Source of the DNA: Sebastes aleutianus
Lineage: Eukaryota > Chordata > Actinopteri > Perciformes > Sebastidae
Direction of reading: 5' to 3'
NCBI GenBank assembly: GCA_916700875.1
Contig: CAKAKS010000034.1
Coordinates: forward strand, 10,248,195 to 10,312,194
Length of the DNA: 64,000 nt
The notes beneath the pieces were generated by a model, which ran no database searches, had not been told where the DNA came from, and saw only the letters and a program-made list of their open reading frames with translations. Below, piece by piece: positions 57,630 through 64,000 of this stretch (position 1 is its first letter; each line of letters starts with the position of its first letter). The translations under genes were made by a program, and so were the position numbers.

Positions 57630-58230
57630 ATAGGGATGTCAATCGATTAAAATATTTAATCGCCCATGATTAATTGCGATTAATCACACATTTTGTATCT
57701 GATCAAAATGTACCTTAAAGGGAGGTTTGTCAAGTATTTAATACTCTTATCAACACGGGAGTGGGCAAATATGCTGTTTTATGCAAATATATGTATATAT
57801 TTATTATTGGGAATCAATTAACAACCCAAAACAATGACAGCTATTGTCCATAAACCCTCACAGGTACTGCATTTAGCATAAAGAAATATGCTCAAATCAT
57901 AACACGGCAACAGCTGTCAGTGTGTCAGTGTGCTGACTTGACTATGACTTGCCCCAAACTGCATGTGATTATTATAAAGTGGGCATGTCTGTAAAGGGGA
58001 GACTCGTGGGTACCCATAGAACTCATTTACATTCACATATCTTGAGGTCAGAGGTCAAGGGACCCCTTTGAAAATGACCATGACAGTTTTTCCTCGCCAA
58101 AAGTGTGGAGCGATATTTAACCTCCTCCGTGACAAGCTAGTATGACAGTATGATGCCAGTATCTTCACTAAAACTGAGCCTGCTACAACCCCCCAAAGAT
58201 TGATTGCGTTAATGTGTTGTCATTTTAAAG
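57630..58230. repeat. Dispersed repeat, family F, longer copy
   Basis: Starts TAGGGATGTCAATCGATTAA, shares most of its first half with 2235-2640, and continues through TTGAGGTCAGAGGTCAAGGG to CTGAGCCTGCTACAACC. It lies between the two lrg1-like genes. Non-coding. Confidence 0.75.
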
Positions 58231-58249
58231 AACATAAAGATCTGTTGAA

Positions 58250-58330
58250 GGAAAAGTTCAACATTTTGGGAAATATGCTTATTCGCTTTCTTGTCCAAAA
58301 ATCTGCCTACAAGCACAGAAAGAAAAAAGA
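58250..58330. repeat. Family H repeat fragment
   Basis: AAAGTTCAACATTTTGGGAA then ATATGCTTATTCGCTTTCTT, the usual beginning of the family seen at 45825. Confidence 0.6.
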
Positions 58331-58480
58331 CAGAAAAAAGAGAAATTCTTGAGCGATCTCTTTACTCGTATCATATTTAATTATACATTCACATTAACAA
58401 AAGAGAATGTTTCAGTGATTGAAGAGTAAGACAACTGGCTACATCACCATATCAGATTATAACCATGAGGATGTAAAATG

Positions 58481-59479
58481 TTAAGACTGGAGGTTTAGTT
58501 CACTTTCTGTCAGTGACATGACTGAGCGCCCCACCAGAGCCTGCGGTCCGGCACACGTGACGGTCTCAGGCAGGAAGACCTTCTTCTTGTTCTTCTGCAG
58601 CCACCTCCAGAGGTACTCCACCTCCCCATCACACAGCCATGGGTTGGCGGTCAGGTCCAGCCCCTCCTCGTCCAGGGAGCTCAGAGGGTCCAGCAGACCT
58701 GCAGGGATGTGGCTCAGCTGGTTGTCCTCCAGAGTCAGGAGTTTGAGCTGAGCGAGCCCCTGGAAAAGGTTTTGGGGGAGTTTGTTGAGCTTATTCTGAG
58801 CGAGGAACAGATAGGTGAGGTTACGGTTGCTCTGGAGTATGGATGCATCCAGGGTGTCCAGCTTGTTATTTTGAAGGTTCAACCTCTCAAGTTTGGTCAG
58901 CGGGTCCAGAGAATTTGCAGAGATCGTCTCCAGACGGTTGTTGGCAAGGTCCAGGTTGTCCAGGTGGGGCAGCTTCTGAAGCAGAGCGGTCGGGATCTTC
59001 GTCAATCTGTTCCCAGATAAGTCCAACCAGGTGATGCTGCTGTTACCTGGGAGCCACTCGGCATCCGCTTTTTCAATCTGATTATTCTTCAGCACCAAGT
59101 TGCGGAGCGGGGCGTGGCCGAAGACATCCGCTGGCAGGTCGGACAGCTTGTTTCCCGTGAGATCCAAAGTGTCGAGGTGAGGGACGCCTCTGAGGAGATG
59201 AGAGGAGAGGCTCTTCAGATGGTTGCTGTACAGGTGGAGTCCCTTCAGCAGGGGCGTGGCGTTCAGGTCCTGCTCCGAGATGGAGGTGATGTTCGTGAAC
59301 TGGATGGTCAGCATGGTGGTGTTCTTCGGGAGACCCTCGGAGGGGTACTCTGTCAGGGGAACCTGATTGCAGACCAGCTCAGCCCTTCTGTGGTAGCATT
59401 TGCAAAGTGGCGGGCAAGACAGAGTTCCATGGCTGAAATATGCCAACCAGAGGAAAGCAAGGGTGCACCAGGACTTCAT
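58481..59479 (-). CDS. lrg1: Secreted leucine-rich repeat protein, LRG1-like (copy 1)
   Basis: 332 residues. The start MKSWCTL follows an acceptor (TTCTTCTAG, ending at 59482). A signal peptide of about 20 residues ends near SHGTLS. LRRNT cap (CPPLCKCYHRRAELVC), about eight LRRs (e.g. LPHLDNLDLANNRLETISAN) and LRRCT cap (NPWLCDGEVEYLWRWLQ to VTCAGPQA) match vertebrate LRG1 in layout and length. N-glycosylation sites include NTT, NIT, NAT, NSS and NLT. The upstream in-frame Met codons lie within the intron and are not the start. The tandem copy at 56194-57186 has the same intron position. The single intron (59482-60864) is occupied by a 48-bp minisatellite. Expected role: secreted plasma or immune glycoprotein, by family analogy. 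Confidence 0.88.
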   Translation of the reverse strand: MKSWCTLAFLWLAYFSHGTLSCPPLCKCYHRRAELVCNQVPLTEYPSEGLPKNTTMLTIQFTNITSISEQDLNATPLLKGLHLYSNHLKSLSSHLLRGVPHLDTLDLTGNKLSDLPADVFGHAPLRNLVLKNNQIEKADAEWLPGNSSITWLDLSGNRLTKIPTALLQKLPHLDNLDLANNRLETISANSLDPLTKLERLNLQNNKLDTLDASILQSNRNLTYLFLAQNKLNKLPQNLFQGLAQLKLLTLEDNQLSHIPAGLLDPLSSLDEEGLDLTANPWLCDGEVEYLWRWLQKNKKKVFLPETVTCAGPQALVGRSVMSLTESELNLQS

Positions 59480-59590
59480 TACTAGAAGAACAGGAGACAG
59501 AGAGTTACAGATGAGGAGGAAAAGACAACAGAAAGGACTTAAATACCCCACTGAAGTAATTCAATTGCAAAATATCACGCATCATATCCA

Positions 59591-60862
59591 GTTCATGCAC
59601 ATGATGTTCAGTACCATGAGTAACTAAATAAACATTTGTTCAAGCACATGATGTTCATTACCACGAGTAACAAAATAAAACATATGTCATGCATACAATT
59701 TTCAGTACCACGAGTAACAAAATAAAATGCACATAATGTTCAGTACCACGAGTAACAAAATAAAATGCACATGATGTTCAGTACCACGAGTAACAAAATA
59801 AAACGTATGGTCACGCAAATGATGTTCAGTAGCATGAGGTACAAAATAAAATGTATGTTCATGCACATGATGTTCAATAGCACGAGTAACAAAATAAAAT
59901 GTTTGTTCATGCACATGATGTTCAGTACCACGAACAACAAAATAAAACATACGTTCATGCACATGAAGTTCAGTACCACGAGCAACAAAATAAAACGTAT
60001 GGTCATGCACATGATGTTTAGTACCATGAGTAACAAAATAAAACATACGTTCATGCACATGATGTTTAGTACCATGAGTAACAAAATAAAACATACGTTC
60101 ATGCACATGAAGTTCAGTACCACGAGCAACAAAATAAAACGTATGGTCATGCACATGATGTTTAGTACCATGAGTAACAAAATAAAACATACGTTCATGC
60201 ACATGATGTTTAGTACCATGAGTAACAAAATAAAACATACGTTCATGCACATGAAGTTCAGTACCACGAGCAACAAAATAAAACGTATGGTCATGCACAT
60301 GATGTTCAGTACCACGAGCAACAAAATAAAACGTATGGTCATGCACATGATGTTTAGTACCATGAGTAACAAAATAAAACATACGTTCATGCACATGATG
60401 TTTAGTACCATGAGTAACAAAATAAAACATACGTTCATGCACATGAAGTTCAGTACCACGAGCAACAAAATAAAACGTATGGTCATGCACATGATGTTTA
60501 GTACCATGAGTAGCAAAATAAAATGTATGTACATGCACATGATGTTTAGTAGAACGAGTAACAAAATAAAATGTAAGTACATGCACATGATGTTTAGTAG
60601 AACGAGTAACAAAATAAAATGTATGTACATGCACATGATGTTTAGTAGAACGAGTAACAAAATAAAATATATGTACATGCACATGATGTTTAGTAGAACG
60701 AGTAACAAAATAAAATGTAAGTACATGCACATGATGTTTATTACCATGAGTAACAAAATAAAATGTACGTTCATGCACATGAAGTTCAGTACCACGAGCA
60801 ACAAAATAAAATGTATGGTCATGCACATGATGTTTAGTAGCATGAGTAACAAAATAAAACTT
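59591..60862. repeat. 48-bp minisatellite filling an lrg1-like intron
   Basis: About 27 units of 48 bp, each containing forms of CATGCACATGATGTTCAGTA and AGTAACAAAATAAAA. Units near the low-coordinate edge are shorter (38-47 bp) and diverged. Variant units recur as a 144-bp three-unit block: the CACATGAAGTTCAGTACCAC variant appears near 59960, 60104, 60248 and 60440. Because 48 is a multiple of three and the unit lacks stops in several frames, open frames near 400 codons exist on both strands, which does not make it a gene. The array reaches to within a few bases of the intron's splice donor. Confidence 0.95.
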
Positions 60863-60864
60863 AC

Positions 60865-60960
60865 TGTTGTCTTCAAGTTGGGTGAGGAGCAGCCTGACCG
60901 CTCTTTTTTTATCAGATTCAACAGTGGCCAAAAATTACTGACTCATTTTGGGAGCAGAAT
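60865..60960 (-). other. Probable untranslated exon 1 of LRG1-like copy 1
   Basis: On the minus strand, CTTGAAGACAACA is followed by the donor GTAAGT (60864-60859), which pairs with the acceptor ending at 59482. The 5' limit is unknown. An AP-1-type TGACTCA occurs at 60939-60945, comparable with the one at the other copy. Confidence 0.55.
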
Positions 60961-61949
60961 CCCCGATCTAATCATTACTTATTGAGTAAACAAGGACCCA
61001 GTCACTGCACAGTCATCTGTCAAGGACAGGCAGTTGCAACAGACTCGATGACTCCAACCTGCGGGGAAAGTACAAAACCTGGAAACTTAGTTTATGTCGG
61101 GTTTATTGAATAAAGTTTTATAGTTCTACTAAAAACTGCTGATTCTGAAATATGATGTGGAAGTCTATGAGTTCATGTGAGCATATTATGAAGTTTACCA
61201 TTCTGATCTGTTTGCCACTGGGTGAAAAACTAAGTTAGATGTTTACATTATTTTGTACTTTGGATTTTTTAGATATGGGGAAGTAGGAGGAGGAGGGAGA
61301 GATTATGTAAGGGAGATATAGAAATGCACGATCATCAATATAAAAAGAAGTGGATTTGATTTGCTGAAAATTTTATTAATCTTCAGAAAAGCTAAATATA
61401 GTTGCCACAGAATGTTTACAACTTATTCCCACAGATGCAAAATGTTCCTTTAAGTACTTGAGAAAATATACTTAACACAACTGCAAGAAAGACATCTTTT
61501 TAGAAATGTAAATGAAAGACTAGAGATAAAGAATAAATGTTGATTCACGATGAGGAGAAAGAAACAGGCGGAGAAGGCTGCGTGCCACCTGAGGTCGCGG
61601 CGGTCGCTGCAGCAGGTTTTCATGGTCATTTAACCGGAACATACAGTCACACAGCTGATAGACAGAATGGATTAGACCTGCGTTATGAAATACGGTTTTA
61701 GCAGATGGGCAACATGATGAACCATTACATTATGTATGATGAGTGCCAGCTGGCTTTAGGCTGTTCTGAAAGATTTATTTCAGTCAAGCCCACTCACTCC
61801 ACATGCACTTGCGCGATAGAGAGACAGACCTATTCTGGTATAGTTCAAATAGTCTCCTGAAATACACTGTATAGTCAGATGTAACACCTCTAGAAGGATC
61901 ACTACAATATTCCTATAACACTTCTGTGTTTATGATGTCAAGGGCTCTA
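60961..61949. other. Upstream flank of the lrg1-like pair
   Basis: No gene recognised. AT-rich, with no clear repeat until 61950. It may include promoter DNA. Confidence 0.4.
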
Positions 61950-62213
61950 CATTAGCGATTAATCGGTTTGAGTCTAAATTCTCTGATTGCAGCTTCTTAA
62001 ATGTGAATATTTTCTGGTTTATTTACTCCTCTGACAGTAAACTGAATTATCTTTAATTTGTGGACAAAACAAGACATTTGAAGACATCATCTCGAGCTTT
62101 GGGAAACACTGATTGATATTTTTTTACCATTTTCTGACATTTTATAGACCAAACAACTGATCAAGAAAATAATCGGCAGATTAATCAACAATAATCTTTA
62201 GTTGCAGCCCTAA
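61950..62213. repeat. Family G repeat, reverse orientation
   Basis: ATTAGCGATTAATCGGTTTG to ACAATAATCTTTAGTTGCAG then CCCTAA, the reverse complement of the 17201-17567 repeat. Confidence 0.8.
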
Positions 62214-63765
62214 TGTCGTTACATCACTTTACTATTATTATACAATTTACACTACATTTAATTTGCTATGATTTAATGAGTATATCATACCACACTAATA
62301 ATTAAGGCAACAAATTAAACAAACATGATATATAACATGTTTATTAGTGAGCTTTCGAGGCGCTGGTAGGCAGACGTTCTGTTGTTATGCTATACTAACC
62401 TAACCGACTGCTGCTTTAAAAGTGGCATCAATGTTCTCACCAAGAAAGCAAATAAATGTATTTCCAAACCTGTCGACCAATTCTTTTCACAATTATTAAA
62501 TTCAAACACCTCGTTCACTGATACCACACTAATAATAATAATAATTCAGGTGCAGTGCATCATGGGAACATGTGGGTGGAGAAACCAAATTCAAACCCCA
62601 GTTTCCCCCCAAAAACCAGACAAACTCATTCAACTTGATTATATCTGTAAACATTTAGTTCATCTACTGCTTCATGCAGCATCTTCATTAAACTGGAGGC
62701 GTGAAATTCAGACTAAAAGGTTACAAATAAGACACCAAGACACAAAATAAATCATTGTCATGCTTTTTTTATATTGAGACAAATCCCACATGTTTAACTT
62801 TAAACAATGAATGAAACATGAATTATTTGTTTCCAGGGTAATTTATTTGAATTTGTCATGAACGGCGAGAAGAAAACACATCGTTTCTGTTCAATTCACA
62901 TTATTGTGTCTCATGTTGTGATGGATCTACTTTGTGTAATGAAAACTGCATTCATTTACAGAGACAAGCATATACTGTATAATGTGCTGCTGACTTATAT
63001 CCATAAAAATAAATCATACTATGAGCTACACTTTCTGTGTTACACAATACACAAACAGACCTCTTGATCCTATTTACAAAATGTTCACGCACACATGCCT
63101 AACACCTCACAAACACAAATCCACGTGAGTCGCCGCATCTGACAGAATAAAATGTCCATGTTTTTGTCAGGATGGTTATAATAATTATAATAATAAGGCA
63201 GTTTTAATCACAGAGTGAGTTATTTTTTGGTACTTTTTCTTTAGATGAAGTCTCACTCTAATATGAATGCTCATTTTTCTTCTTGTTAAAATGACAAAAG
63301 GCAGCTCCGGTTCTCATGGCGACGGCCACTTTCTGTCCATGATTAGTGTTTTTTTTTTTCCAGTCTACTTCCCTGAAAAAATAACACACGTAGGCACTGC
63401 GTCCAGACGGCGGTCATTAATCCACAAAGATGAAAATACACATCTTTGATCAGCCAGGGTTAACTGTGAAAAGAGAGCGAGAGAGAGAGAGAGAGAGAAA
63501 ATGATGTGAGAACCTGGGATGCTACCAACAGAATGGCTGCACTTCAAAGGCACGCCCACACAAAATCCACACATATTAAACAAGGACGCTGTCCAGCAGC
63601 CACACAATGCATGAGGAAAAATGCATAAAAAGCAGACAGATACGGGAATAATCTTAGTCTGCATGTTTGCAAGAAGTGAAATATTTCAGCACATTATTTG
63701 CTTTTATTGCAGAGAGTTTGAGGAGAGGAGATTCACACCACTCATATCTGTACAGTATATATGAA
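62214..63765. other. Gene-free stretch
   Basis: No supported gene. A family-H fragment (GGCGCTGGTAGGCAGACGTT) lies at about 62359-62378, and a (GA)n run at 63474-63500. Open frames are under 125 codons without a recognisable domain. Confidence 0.4.
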
Positions 63766-63769
63766 GCTA

Positions 63770-63960
63770 CAGCCAGCAGGTGGTTAGCTTAGCATAAAGA
63801 CTGGAAACGGGGGGAAACAGCTAGCCTGGCTCTGGTCAAAGGTATTCTGGATATTATTATCATTATTTTTTATAACGCTTTGTTTGGGTGAGCTACAGAG
63901 GAGCTGGTAGGCGGATTTTGTTACCTTCGGACAAGGGCTCGAAATTAACCTTTTCCCTCA
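63770..63960. repeat. Family H repeat (better preserved part)
   Basis: CCAGCAGGTGGTTAGCTTAG then ATAAAGACTGGAAACGGGGG, AAACAGCTAGCCTGGCTCTG and GAGCTGGTAGGCGGATTTTG. A very common fish interspersed repeat. Confidence 0.75.
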
Positions 63961-64000
63961 GTGTCCTGCAACCTTTCCAGACTAAACAACCAATGACCCA

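Noticed and set aside
59480..59551. Upstream start (MGYLSP...) for LRG1-like copy 1
   Set aside because: The acceptor TTCTTCTAG lies between it and MKSWC, so those codons are intronic.
59702..60985. Open frames of 393-409 codons on both strands at the 48-bp array
   Set aside because: A period divisible by three and a stop-free unit explain them. The minus-strand frames begin at TTG, not ATG, and the array lies inside an intron.
1..64000. tRNA, rRNA, CRISPR or operon structure
   Set aside because: No cloverleaf with consensus A/B boxes, no spaced direct-repeat array and no prokaryotic gene organisation was seen. The 48-bp array is contiguous, without unique spacers.

Overview
This is a vertebrate nuclear window, almost certainly from a ray-finned (teleost) fish. 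Its genes have phase-consistent GT-AG introns. The DNA between them is AT-rich and full of short non-autonomous DNA transposons and LINE tails of the kind common in spiny-rayed fish. No bacterial, plasmid, phage or CRISPR features are present. Gene names come from recognising the encoded proteins; no database search was run.

Layout. 1-16.3 kb is gene-free and repeat-rich, with a mosaic of local duplications at 7.2-11.0 kb. 16.3-21.9 kb (+) holds hpcal1, a visinin-like EF-hand calcium sensor with three coding exons (193 aa). 22.55-30.43 kb (-) holds pdia6, an ER protein disulfide isomerase with 13 coding exons whose phases all join, giving 444 aa ending in KDEL. Its promoter carries a perfect ER-stress element. 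34.3-35.85 kb (+) holds kcnf1, the single-exon silent potassium-channel subunit Kv5.1. It is followed by a tandem partial duplicate of its own 3' end between two copies of a TTAA-flanked transposon. 37.6-56 kb contains no gene I can support, only repeats and some non-repetitive stretches that could be regulatory. 56.1-61 kb (-) holds two tandem secreted leucine-rich-repeat genes resembling leucine-rich alpha-2-glycoprotein (lrg1). The intron of the upstream one is filled by a 48-bp minisatellite. The remainder to 64 kb is repeats and unannotated sequence.

Context. From memory, HPCAL1(+), PDIA6(-) and KCNF1(+) have the same order and orientation in human 2p25, where ODC1, NOL10 and ATP6V1C2 lie between HPCAL1 and PDIA6. 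Here hpcal1 and pdia6 are direct convergent neighbours, with about 600 bp between the hpcal1 poly(A) signal and the pdia6 stop codon. The genes do not form one pathway: calcium sensing, ER protein folding, K-channel modulation and secreted LRR glycoproteins are separate functions.

Most notable observations: (1) the kcnf1 tail duplication of about 672 bp, with indels that keep the frame; (2) the 48-bp array in an lrg1-like intron, with 144-bp higher-order periodicity and open frames on both strands; (3) overlapping ERSE and ERSE-II motifs upstream of pdia6; (4) several transposon copies with intact 8-bp or TTAA target duplications, including a hAT-type element inside LINE sequence; (5) two long fold-back structures. 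I found no clear evidence of a wholly new biological system.
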